NCBI GenBank assembly: GCA_900545875.1
Contig: URAQ01000023.1
Span: forward strand, 1 to 12,700
Source: an uncultured Collinsella sp.
Lineage (GTDB): Bacteria > Actinomycetota > Coriobacteriia > Coriobacteriales > Coriobacteriaceae
DNA length: 12,700 nt
Reading direction: 5' to 3'
How positions within the stretch are numbered: the stretch's first letter is position 1; each line of letters starts with the position of its first letter. The notes under the pieces were generated by a model. It was not told where the DNA came from, made no database searches, and saw only the letters and a program-made list of their open reading frames with translations. Both the position numbers and the translations under genes were made by a program. This document shows, one piece after another, positions 5,252-11,734 of the stretch.

Positions 5252-6313
5252 ATGAAGGAGACCGAGAAGATCGAGATCATGCACTTCGACCAGGAGGGCT
5301 ACCTCGAGGACGGCAGGAACGTCTACGAGGCCGGCAAGAAGATGACCGCCCTGGCCGACCGCGTGCACGAGGAGGGCTACGACGCCGTCTTCCTGATGGG
5401 CGTCGGCGGCACCTGGGACGAGTTCATGCAGCTCGAGTACCTCATGAACAAGTTCGGCGACCGCGACCTCGAGGTCTACCTGATCCACGCCGCCGAGTGG
5501 AACGTCATGGGCCACAAGCGCATGACCGACAGGTCCGTCGTGCTGACCGCCTCCGAGTCCGGCACCACCCCCGAGGTGCTCGAGGCCGTCGGCAAGATGA
5601 GGGAGATGGGCGTGCGCGTCTTCGCCATGACCAACCCCGAGGGCAAGATCGGGCAGGCCGTGGGCGCCGAGAACTGCGTCATGATGGCCTCCGACCACGG
5701 CGCCGGCGGCTGCGAGAAGGGCTACTACCTCGCCGACTGCTTCGGCCTGCGCCTGCTCAACCGCCGCGGCTGCTTCCCCAAGTTCGACCTGTTCATCGAG
5801 CAGACGAAGGACGTCTGGAAGGACATGCTCGACATCCGCAAGCGCTTCGAGCCGCGCGCCGAGGAGCTCGCCAGGAAGTACGCGCTGGCCGACTACACCA
5901 TGTTCATCGGCTCGGGCGCGCTGTGGGGCGAGACCATCCTGTACTCCATGTGCCTGCTCGAGGAGATGCAGTGGAAGCGCATCCGCCACATCACCTCGCA
6001 CGACTTCTTCCACGGCACGCTCGAGCTGCTCGAGCCCGGCGTCCCGGTGTTCCTGTTCATGGGCGAGGACGAGTGCCGCGCCCTCGACGAGCGCGTCCGC
6101 GCCTTCCTCACCAGCGGCGTGACCGGCGACGAGGACTACGTCATCATCGACACCGCCGAGTACGCGATCCCCGGCCTGGACGACGACTTCCGCGTCATCG
6201 TGTCGCCGTGGATCCTGTCGGTGCTCACCACCGACCGCCTCTCGCGCAACTACGAGCTGGTCACCAAGCACAACCTCAAGTACCGCCGCTACTACCACCA
6301 GTTCGACTACTAA
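5252..6313 (+). CDS. SIS-domain protein, probable fructosamine-6-phosphate (Amadori) deglycase family
   Basis: This 353-aa protein has two sugar-isomerase (SIS) domains. The first shows FLMGVGGTWDEF (47-58) and the phosphosugar-binding TASESGTTPEVLEAV (99-113). The second runs from about 215 and includes FIGSGALWGETIL and DFFHGTLELLEPGVPVFLFMGED. Layout and length resemble FrlB/FraB, which split fructoselysine- or fructoseasparagine-6-phosphate into glucose-6-phosphate and the amino acid. The FraB catalytic pair, as I recall it, is a Glu and a His 16 residues apart; here Glu238 and His254 (in FFHG) have that spacing. AAGGAG lies 5 bases before the ATG; the in-frame upstream extension has no such site. 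No kinase or transporter is adjacent. Every sense codon ends in G or C, unlike neighbouring genes. A GlmS- or AgaS-like isomerase/deaminase is the main alternative. Confidence 0.85.
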   Translation: MKETEKIEIMHFDQEGYLEDGRNVYEAGKKMTALADRVHEEGYDAVFLMGVGGTWDEFMQLEYLMNKFGDRDLEVYLIHAAEWNVMGHKRMTDRSVVLTASESGTTPEVLEAVGKMREMGVRVFAMTNPEGKIGQAVGAENCVMMASDHGAGGCEKGYYLADCFGLRLLNRRGCFPKFDLFIEQTKDVWKDMLDIRKRFEPRAEELARKYALADYTMFIGSGALWGETILYSMCLLEEMQWKRIRHITSHDFFHGTLELLEPGVPVFLFMGEDECRALDERVRAFLTSGVTGDEDYVIIDTAEYAIPGLDDDFRVIVSPWILSVLTTDRLSRNYELVTKHNLKYRRYYHQFDY

Positions 6314-6365
6314 GAGCTGGCCGCAGGGCCGATATCTTGGCTGGTTGATATCTCGACCCTACACA

Positions 6366-6397
6366 AGGGCGTCCGCATTCGCGCGGGCGCCCTTTTT
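6366..6397 (+). terminator. Intrinsic terminator after the SIS gene
   Basis: An 11-bp stem (6366-6376 with 6383-6393, one G-U pair) has a 6-base loop and is followed by TTTTT and GCG. It lies 52 bases after the SIS stop codon and ends that transcript before the convergent minus-strand operon. Confidence 0.88.
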
Positions 6398-6427
6398 GCG
6401 TTGCCGTCGGCGCAGGGTGTCCTCGGC

Positions 6428-6473
6428 GGAAATCTCATCCCGGAATTTCGGCTCAGAGTGGGATGCGGTTTCC
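6428..6473. repeat. 46-nt stem-loop repeat, unit 1
   Basis: The arm GGAAATCTCATCCC (6428-6441) and the inverted arm GGGATGCGGTTTCC (6460-6473) match at 12 of 14 positions and flank an 18-base loop. It is preceded by GTCCTCGGC, a flank almost shared with the distant copy at 11504 (GTCCTCAGC). Confidence 0.85.
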
Positions 6474-6516
6474 GGATGCGTCCCATTCTGAAGCCCCGAA
6501 ACGGGACGCGCTTTCC
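6471..6516. repeat. 46-nt stem-loop repeat, unit 2 (degenerate left arm)
   Basis: The right arm GGGACGCGCTTTCC (6503-6516) is well conserved. In the left arm only the inner seven bases, GCGTCCC (6478-6484), pair with it; the outer half is merged into the end of unit 1. The loop is again 18 bases. Confidence 0.75.
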
Positions 6517-6532
6517 GCTTGGGGTCCGATCC

Positions 6533-6578
6533 GGAAAGCTCATCCCGTTCCGAGCATCAAATCCGGGACATGCTTTCC
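6533..6578. repeat. 46-nt stem-loop repeat, unit 3
   Basis: The arm GGAAAGCTCATCCC (6533-6546) and inverted arm GGGACATGCTTTCC (6565-6578) flank an 18-base loop, with three arm mismatches in the centre. It is spaced 16 bases from unit 2. Confidence 0.85.
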
Positions 6579-6594
6579 GCGCTCCGCCCCTTGC

Positions 6595-6608
6595 AGAAAG
6601 CGCGTCTC
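6595..6608. repeat. Stem-loop repeat, partial unit 4 (left arm)
   Basis: AGAAAGCGCGTCTC matches the unit 2 arm at 12 of 14 positions and again follows the previous unit by exactly 16 bases. The expected right arm 18 bases later (6627-6640) is too diverged to call. Confidence 0.6.
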
Positions 6609-6670
6609 CTTCCAAACACAAATCTTGCGGTACAGCTTCTGCAAAGACGCGAAGTGGCCGCTGACAGCAA

Positions 6671-6706
6671 AGAGGGGCTGCCGAGACAATGCCCGACGGC
6701 CCCTCC
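6671..6706 (-). terminator. Possible terminator of the MMPL/heptad-protein operon
   Basis: GAGGGGC (6672-6678) pairs with GCCCCTC (6699-6705) and partial pairing continues inside. On the minus strand it is 3' of the heptad-repeat gene and followed by TTTGCT. The stem is short and the T tract weak, so this is tentative. Confidence 0.45.
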
Positions 6707-6752
6707 CCTCATAACTTGCTATCGATGCCAATCGCCACAAGGGCGCGGCTGC

Positions 6753-9182
6753 CTACTTGCTGATCGCGCCCGTCATATAGATAAACTGCACGCGATTTAT
6801 ATGTCCGCCCTGCTCGCCGTTGACAAAGTCCGTCGGCGTAAAGCCGGGGTTGAGCATTTCCTCGATCTTGTCCTTAACGGTGTCGATGACCTGAGTATCG
6901 AGATTGCTCGTTCGGTCGGTAAGCTCCTGCATGCCGTTGCCGAGCTCGGATGCGCCGCTGGCAAGCGTACCTGCACCCGAGGAGAGAAGATTCATGCCGC
7001 TAGCAAGGCTAGCAGCACCTGTCTTGAGCTGCGCCGCACCGTTGTTGAGCTGTGATGCGCCGTTGGCAAGCGCGGGCGTGGCACCGTTGAGCTGCTGTGT
7101 GCCCGCAGCAAGCTGGTCGGTGCCCGCGGCAAGAGCCGCGGCGCCATCGCTCAGCTGACCCGCGCCCGTTGCTGCAGAGCCAACACCGGCGACAAGACCG
7201 GGGTTCACGGCCGTGGGGTTTGCCGGGTTGATCGCGCTGTTCATATAGGCGATGGCTCCGGCCAGGCTCAGCTGTTGGCCATCCTGGACAGTGGTGTAGC
7301 CCTGAATGGCGCTATCGAGCGCGGTGACGGCACCCTGGGCGCCGCCCTGGGCGCCGGCCGCCTGGGCCAAAGTCGTAACCTGATCGGTAAGCGTGCCAAA
7401 CATGGACTCGGCACCCTTAAGGCCCTGCGACACCTGCGTGTTAAGACCCTGCGCGCCCGCAACGGCATTGGATGCAGAATCGAGAAGCGCGGTAAGACCC
7501 GTCGCATCGGCGCTCGATGCCGCCGTGGCGGCGGCACCCGCGCTGGTAGCAGCACTGCCGGCACTTGCGGTGGCGGCATCCAGCTGTGCCGTAGCCTCGC
7601 TTAGCTTGGCTGCCGCAGCCTTGGCGGAGTCGAGATCGGCCGCGTTATCCAGCGCGTCCTGAGCATCGGCGACCGCCGCCTTGGCAGCGGCAATAGATGC
7701 AACGGTGCTCTCGGCGCCAGCCTTTGCGCTCTCGGCGTTAGCCTTTGCCGCATCGTTGCCCATGGCGCTCGCGGCCTGCTTTGCCCCGCCGAGCGCCTGC
7801 TGTGCACCGGCAAGGTACTGCCCCTCGCCGCTGAGCGCCGCCGTAAGACCCTGCGGCCCGTACAGCGCGCTGTAGGCGTTGCCCGACGTAGCGGTTACGG
7901 CGTCCTGGGCCGCCTTGGCCGCAGCCTGCGCCTTGGCAAGGTTTGCCTCCTGAGCCTGCTTGCCCAGCGTCAGCGCGTCGACGTACGTATCGGACCCAGC
8001 GGCAATTCCACTTATGCCGCCCGAGATCTGCTGTGCGCTCCCCTGCAGCTTGGAAAGGCCCGCCGAAAGATCGGACGCACCGCCCTTAAGCTGCACGGCA
8101 CCGGCATTAACCCCCTCGGCACCGGCATTAAGGTTGCTCACGCCTTCGACCAGCGTGGGGACCTGCGCGTTGAGCTGACTCGTACCCGCCGCGAGCGCAG
8201 CGGCGCCACTGGACAGCGTGCCGGCACCGGTATTGGCCGTGGCAAGCGAGGCCGCGAGCGTCTTGACACCGTCGGCAACCTGGCCAGCACCGCTATTGGC
8301 CGTAGCAATACCGTTGGAGAGCTCCACGAGCTGGCTCGTATCCATGCTGCTCGAGTCCACATCGATGGCAAGATTCAGCGGCACGCCGACAATCTGCCAG
8401 CCATCAAACTCAAAATCCTCAACATCGGTCGTAATGGTGTAGTCTCCGGTGCTGCCGGGAATCACCATGTAGGTAAGCTGCGTGTTGGAGCCGTTGGCAG
8501 CAACCGTGGCGCCCTCAGCCTCAATATCGTGTGCCTCGGCATCCTTAAGCTGACCGGTAATCTGAACCAGGTAGTTATCGGCATAATCGCCACCGGTATA
8601 GTCGTCATTCTTTTCGACCTTGAGCTTCATGGTGAGCTTGCCGCTCTTGCCCGCCAAATCCTTGGCGTCGATATCGCGGCCATCGAGCTGGTATGCTACG
8701 GTGACGTTCCACGGCATCTGAGTGTTCTTGTCCAGATCGCCCTGGTAGACAAAGTCCTGCACTCCCTGGCCCGTAACGGCAACCGACCCGCTGTCGTCCG
8801 TTAGTTTTTGAGTCGTCGATAGGTTGGTCACTTTGTTATAGGTGCCGGCATCGTCGATCTTGACGCCCTTATTGGCCTCGAAGCTATTGACCACGTAAAC
8901 ACCCGTGCGATTGCCGTCGGCATCGGTTTTGACGTATACGACCTGGTTTTTCTTATATCCCGGCGTGCTGTTATCGGAGTCCGTCGCCATCTGTTCACTC
9001 GTAGCCGAGGCAGCGCTCGTCGACCCTACGCCGTCGGCGAACACAACGGCACCGGGAACGGTAAGGGCCACGGTCAGACCGGCGGCAAGAGCGAGCGCAG
9101 CGATGCGCTTATGGGGACGACGTACAAGATCGCGTTGGGCTTTGAGCTCTTTCGAAGCGGTATCAGTGGTATGGGTATGCAT
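6753..9182 (-). CDS. Secreted X-X-X-Leu-X-X-Gly heptad-repeat protein, MMPL partner
   Basis: This 809-aa exported protein has a basic N-region (KRIAALALAAGL) and hydrophobic core with likely cleavage after Ala49 (VVFA-DG). A globular domain (about 76-280) opens VVYVKTDADGNRTGVYVV and includes LAGKSGKLTMKLKV, a domain I associate with surface proteins beside MMPL transporters in Gram-positives. A first Leu-X-X-Gly array has L/V/I every seventh residue from 323 to 393. An Ala-rich predicted coiled coil spans about 410-600. A second array has Leu at every seventh position from 677 to 754, and the end is VQFIYMTGAISK. There is no LPXTG or C-terminal membrane helix. ATG 9182 has AAGGA 8 bases upstream; a longer frame to 9497 lies wholly inside the upstream gene. 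It follows the transporter by 32 bases and is co-transcribed. Function is unknown; the repeats resemble YhgE/Pip proteins. Confidence 0.88.
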   Translation of the reverse strand: MHTHTTDTASKELKAQRDLVRRPHKRIAALALAAGLTVALTVPGAVVFADGVGSTSAASATSEQMATDSDNSTPGYKKNQVVYVKTDADGNRTGVYVVNSFEANKGVKIDDAGTYNKVTNLSTTQKLTDDSGSVAVTGQGVQDFVYQGDLDKNTQMPWNVTVAYQLDGRDIDAKDLAGKSGKLTMKLKVEKNDDYTGGDYADNYLVQITGQLKDAEAHDIEAEGATVAANGSNTQLTYMVIPGSTGDYTITTDVEDFEFDGWQIVGVPLNLAIDVDSSSMDTSQLVELSNGIATANSGAGQVADGVKTLAASLATANTGAGTLSSGAAALAAGTSQLNAQVPTLVEGVSNLNAGAEGVNAGAVQLKGGASDLSAGLSKLQGSAQQISGGISGIAAGSDTYVDALTLGKQAQEANLAKAQAAAKAAQDAVTATSGNAYSALYGPQGLTAALSGEGQYLAGAQQALGGAKQAASAMGNDAAKANAESAKAGAESTVASIAAAKAAVADAQDALDNAADLDSAKAAAAKLSEATAQLDAATASAGSAATSAGAAATAASSADATGLTALLDSASNAVAGAQGLNTQVSQGLKGAESMFGTLTDQVTTLAQAAGAQGGAQGAVTALDSAIQGYTTVQDGQQLSLAGAIAYMNSAINPANPTAVNPGLVAGVGSAATGAGQLSDGAAALAAGTDQLAAGTQQLNGATPALANGASQLNNGAAQLKTGAASLASGMNLLSSGAGTLASGASELGNGMQELTDRTSNLDTQVIDTVKDKIEEMLNPGFTPTDFVNGEQGGHINRVQFIYMTGAISK
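6921..7154 (-). repeat. Coding heptad array 2 (21-bp period)
   Basis: It encodes residues 677-754 of the secreted protein: Leu at every seventh position for twelve consecutive heptads without a slip, mostly with Gly three residues later. DNA-level similarity between units is only partial, so the period is maintained at protein level. Confidence 0.85.
7995..8216 (-). repeat. Coding heptad array 1 (21-bp period)
   Basis: It encodes residues 323-396: eleven positions with Leu, Val or Ile at exact seven-residue spacing, usually with Gly following by three. It is separated from array 2 by an Ala-rich segment of about 280 residues. Confidence 0.8.
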
Positions 9183-9214
9183 TGCGGTATTCCTTCCAAC
9201 TGCTTTGTAAAACG

Positions 9215-11341
9215 TTACTGAGCGGAGCCGTCCGCAGCCGATGCCTCGGTGGTATCCGAAACCGGATCCTGGGCATCCTTGGGCAAAAAATGAGCTTTGA
9301 GCGTGGTCTTGCCGATGAGGCCATCGAGCACATACAGGAAACCCGGCAGCGCAAAGAGTACGGCGACTAGGGAGATGCTCACGCCGACGCCCAGGAACCA
9401 GCCGATCTGCTTGAGCACGCCGTGGCTCGAGATCGCATGGATCAGGAAGCCACTGATCAGCAGAACCGATCCAGAGGTCAAAACAGGAATCGTGCAAGCT
9501 TCCATGGTCTCGAGTAGCGCTTCGCGCTTATGCATGGTCACGCGGTCCTCACGATAGCGGTCAGCAATCAGGATGCCGTAGTCGACGGCAACGCCCAGCT
9601 GGATGGAGCTCACAATTAAGTAGGCGAGGAAGAACTCGTGCATACCGGTGTAGAGCGGTGCAGCAAAGTTGATCCAGATCGAGGTCTCAATCACGAGCAC
9701 CAAGATGATCGGCAGGCTCAGCGACTTGGTGGCCAGCAGCAAGACCGCGAACACGGCCACGACGGCGATGAGGTCGACCTTGCCCTTATCGACGGTGATG
9801 GTGTCCTTAAGGTCGGTGGTGCTCACGCCCTCGCCGGCGAGCATTGCCTTACCCGGATAATGTTTGTCCGCGATACAACGAATCTTCTTGACCAGCTTAA
9901 ATGTACTCGGACCCTCGTAGGGCGCGGTAACCGTGAGCACCAAACGGCTGTAGTGCTCTCCCTCCACCAGATCGAGCGTGTCCTTTTCGGCCATACCCGT
10001 GGGGATATAGGGACTCGCAACGTCAACATAGCTCTGGATGGACTTGACCTCGGGGAGCGCCTTGAGCTCATTGGAGAGTGCCTGCTCCTCGCTCACCTCT
10101 CCACGGGGAACGAGCACAACGTAGGTATCGGAGTTGCCAAAGACCTCCTTGACCTTGTCCATATCCTGACCAAGCCGCGTATCCGAACCAAAAATGTGCG
10201 AAGTGCCGTAGTAGTACGTGATATCGCTGGAGGTCGATGCCACACGCGCAGGGTAAACCACGGCGAGGATCACGACGGCAGCGGGGATACAGACCTTGAG
10301 CACCAGACGGGCGAACTTACCCAGCGGCGGGACAAAGGGCCTGTGCTGCGATTTTTGCACAAAGCCATCGAACTGAACGAACATCGAAGGAACAAAGGTA
10401 AAGACCGATACCAGGCTGATGGCGATACCCTTTGCAAGGGCAAGACCAAGGTCGGGGCCGATCTTAAACTGCATGGCGGCAAGCGCGATAAAGCCGATGC
10501 AGACCGTGCAACCGCTCGAAAACACGGCGACCGAGGACAGGCAGCACGACTGCACCATGTCTTCGGCAACGCTGCCGTGGCGGCCACGCTCCTCGTTAAA
10601 GCGGTGCAGCAAAAAGACCGAGAAGTCCAGCGCGATGGCAACCTGCAAAATGGAGCCCGCAGAGTTGGTGACAAAGCTAATCTCGCCAAAGATGAGGTTG
10701 GTGCCCCAGTTGATAAACACCGAGACGCCCAGGCCCAGCAGCACCAGGATGGGTTCGGCCCAGCTGGTAGTCGTGATGACCAGAATCACGAAGATAATCG
10801 CTATGACAGCGACCGTGATAATGCTGATCTGCTGCTCGGTCGATGTGGTGGCGAGCGCGTTAGACATGGCCGAGCCCGTAATGGCGCCCTCGTCGCCCAC
10901 GATATCTCGAATAGCGTCGGTTGCCTCGATCTCCTTTTCGGAATTAACCGTCACCGTAAACAGGGCGTTGTTCTTTTTGTAATAGGTCTCAACGGTGTCT
11001 TTGTCTTGCGTGGCAAGCGGCTGATCGATATCTGCCGCGTCGTCAAGCCATAGGACCTCCTCGACGCCGTCGACCTTTTTGATTTTGTCCTTGTATTTGA
11101 GCGCCTGAGCGATCGAGACATTGGGCACCATAACGCGACAGTTGGGAATGTCACCCTCAAACTCATCACCCATGGTATTCAGAGCGACGGTCGACGCCGC
11201 TTCGTCGGGCAGATAGCTCGTAATGTCGTAGTTAACGCCTACAAACTGGCGCAGGAACAGGCATACCAGTGCTGCCACCGCATAGAACGCGATGATGGGT
11301 TTGCGGTGCTTCACGACCCATCGAAATAGCTTCTCTTTCAA
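9215..11341 (-). CDS. MMPL/RND-family membrane transporter
   Basis: This 708-aa integral membrane protein has the duplicated RND fold: one helix, a large outside domain and five helices, twice over. The first half has a membrane helix at about 16-34, an outside loop with YDITSYLPDEA, and then a helix bundle. That bundle includes VAIALDFSVFLLHRFNEE (Asp239), and the second half includes GVAVDYGILIADRYRED (Asp587). These acidic residues sit where proton-relay residues lie in MMPL exporters. MMPL proteins export lipids or amphiphilic compounds using the proton gradient. A TTG at 11341 is the best start, since GGAGG lies 7 bases upstream; the TTG two codons earlier is only 1 base from it. The downstream heptad-repeat protein is its likely extracellular partner. 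Substrate cannot be read from the sequence. Confidence 0.92.
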   Translation of the reverse strand: MKEKLFRWVVKHRKPIIAFYAVAALVCLFLRQFVGVNYDITSYLPDEAASTVALNTMGDEFEGDIPNCRVMVPNVSIAQALKYKDKIKKVDGVEEVLWLDDAADIDQPLATQDKDTVETYYKKNNALFTVTVNSEKEIEATDAIRDIVGDEGAITGSAMSNALATTSTEQQISIITVAVIAIIFVILVITTTSWAEPILVLLGLGVSVFINWGTNLIFGEISFVTNSAGSILQVAIALDFSVFLLHRFNEERGRHGSVAEDMVQSCCLSSVAVFSSGCTVCIGFIALAAMQFKIGPDLGLALAKGIAISLVSVFTFVPSMFVQFDGFVQKSQHRPFVPPLGKFARLVLKVCIPAAVVILAVVYPARVASTSSDITYYYGTSHIFGSDTRLGQDMDKVKEVFGNSDTYVVLVPRGEVSEEQALSNELKALPEVKSIQSYVDVASPYIPTGMAEKDTLDLVEGEHYSRLVLTVTAPYEGPSTFKLVKKIRCIADKHYPGKAMLAGEGVSTTDLKDTITVDKGKVDLIAVVAVFAVLLLATKSLSLPIILVLVIETSIWINFAAPLYTGMHEFFLAYLIVSSIQLGVAVDYGILIADRYREDRVTMHKREALLETMEACTIPVLTSGSVLLISGFLIHAISSHGVLKQIGWFLGVGVSISLVAVLFALPGFLYVLDGLIGKTTLKAHFLPKDAQDPVSDTTEASAADGSAQ

Positions 11342-11381
11342 CCTCAATCCTCCATAACGCTCAGCCTATGTTTTGCTCTTT

Positions 11382-11410
11382 GTTATATTCCACATTTGGT
11401 AGTTATACAA
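11382..11410 (-). promoter_or_regulatory. Promoter of the MMPL operon
   Basis: On the minus strand, TTGTAT (11410-11405) and TATAAC (11387-11382) are separated by 17 bases, giving a leader of about 35 nt before the TTG start. The -10 is good and the -35 moderate. It lies 94 bases downstream of the solo stem-loop repeat. Confidence 0.6.
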
Positions 11411-11503
11411 CATGTGTAGGATAAAGGCGCCATAAAGATATGCGATTGACGCGGTCCCGGAGCCAAAACAGCCGCTGCAGAAGCAGTTCGGATAGTCCTC
11501 AGC

Positions 11504-11549
11504 GGAAACTGCATCCCAGTTTTTAGACGAAAAACGGGATATGGTTTCT
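11504..11549. repeat. 46-nt stem-loop repeat, solo copy
   Basis: The arm GGAAACTGCATCCC (11504-11517) and inverted arm GGGATATGGTTTCT (11536-11549) flank exactly 18 bases, the same geometry as the cluster 5 kb away. Three of the four non-Watson-Crick arm positions are G-U. The preceding GTCCTCAGC matches the flank of unit 1 at all but one base. Confidence 0.8.
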
Positions 11550-11653
11550 GGTTGGCCTAGATAATCGTCAGATTTAGCTGAGCGTCTGCCCCTATGTTTC
11601 CAAATGAATACGGTGTGAGCTGCGGACAAGGATTTTCCCCGCAAGCACTCTAG

Positions 11654-11659
11654 TATGCT
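11654..11659 (+). promoter_or_regulatory. Possible -10 box for hisZ
   Basis: TATGCT on the plus strand would start transcription near 11666, right at the base of the hairpin. No clear -35 is present, so this is tentative. Confidence 0.35.
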
Positions 11660-11667
11660 AAAGTACC

Positions 11668-11699
11668 CAGAAGACCGGCGGAGCTATGCCGGTCTTCTG
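11668..11699 (+). promoter_or_regulatory. 12-bp hairpin in hisZ leader
   Basis: CAGAAGACCGGC (11668-11679) and GCCGGTCTTCTG (11688-11699) form a perfect 12-bp stem with an 8-base loop, followed by TTCTATAC. It sits 21 bases before the hisZ Shine-Dalgarno. If transcription starts near 11666 it is a 5'-terminal stability hairpin; if it starts further upstream it could be an attenuator. Confidence 0.6.
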
Positions 11700-11734
11700 T
11701 TCTATACGAAGCACAGCATGAGGAGGCTCACCAG

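Larger units (their letters stand above)
6314..6752. other. Convergent intergenic region with hairpin-repeat cluster
   Basis: This stretch of about 440 bases contains no credible gene. It holds the SIS terminator, a cluster of related stem-loop units (6428-6608), an 8-bp stem TTGCAGAA (6591-6598) / TTCTGCAA (6637-6644), and a hairpin at 6672-6705. Open frames crossing it on either strand lack ribosome-binding sites and simply run through the repeats. Confidence 0.75.
11342..11734. other. Divergent intergenic region, MMPL operon / hisZ
   Basis: This region of about 390 bases holds the MMPL promoter, one copy of the 46-nt stem-loop repeat, the hisZ 5' hairpin and the hisZ ribosome-binding site. 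A 92-codon open frame on the minus strand (11366-11644) crosses the repeat and the promoter and has no ribosome-binding site, so I do not call it a gene. No T-box motif is visible. Confidence 0.65.

Noticed and set aside
5132..6298. Long minus-strand open frame (388 codons) and a 393-codon plus-strand frame over the SIS gene
   Set aside because: Both are by-products of the extreme third-position GC of the SIS gene. Their translations are low-complexity (Val/Leu/Glu or Arg/Pro rich), they lack ribosome-binding sites, and the SIS frame has clear family motifs.
6428..6608. CRISPR-like array
   Set aside because: The units alternate in orientation, the arms vary, spacers are 16-18 bases and related to each other, and no cas genes are near.
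9183..9497. N-terminal extension of the heptad-repeat protein by 105 residues
   Set aside because: It lies inside the transporter gene in another frame, would place the signal peptide internally, and the ATG at 9182 has a proper Shine-Dalgarno.
11366..11644. 92-codon minus-strand open frame upstream of the MMPL gene
   Set aside because: It runs through the stem-loop repeat and the MMPL promoter, has no ribosome-binding site and no recognisable family. The Tyr/Leu-rich end is encoded by the A/T-rich promoter region.
11342..11734. T-box leader for hisZ
   Set aside because: No GGUGGNACCGCG-type antiterminator motif or specifier loop could be found upstream of hisZ.
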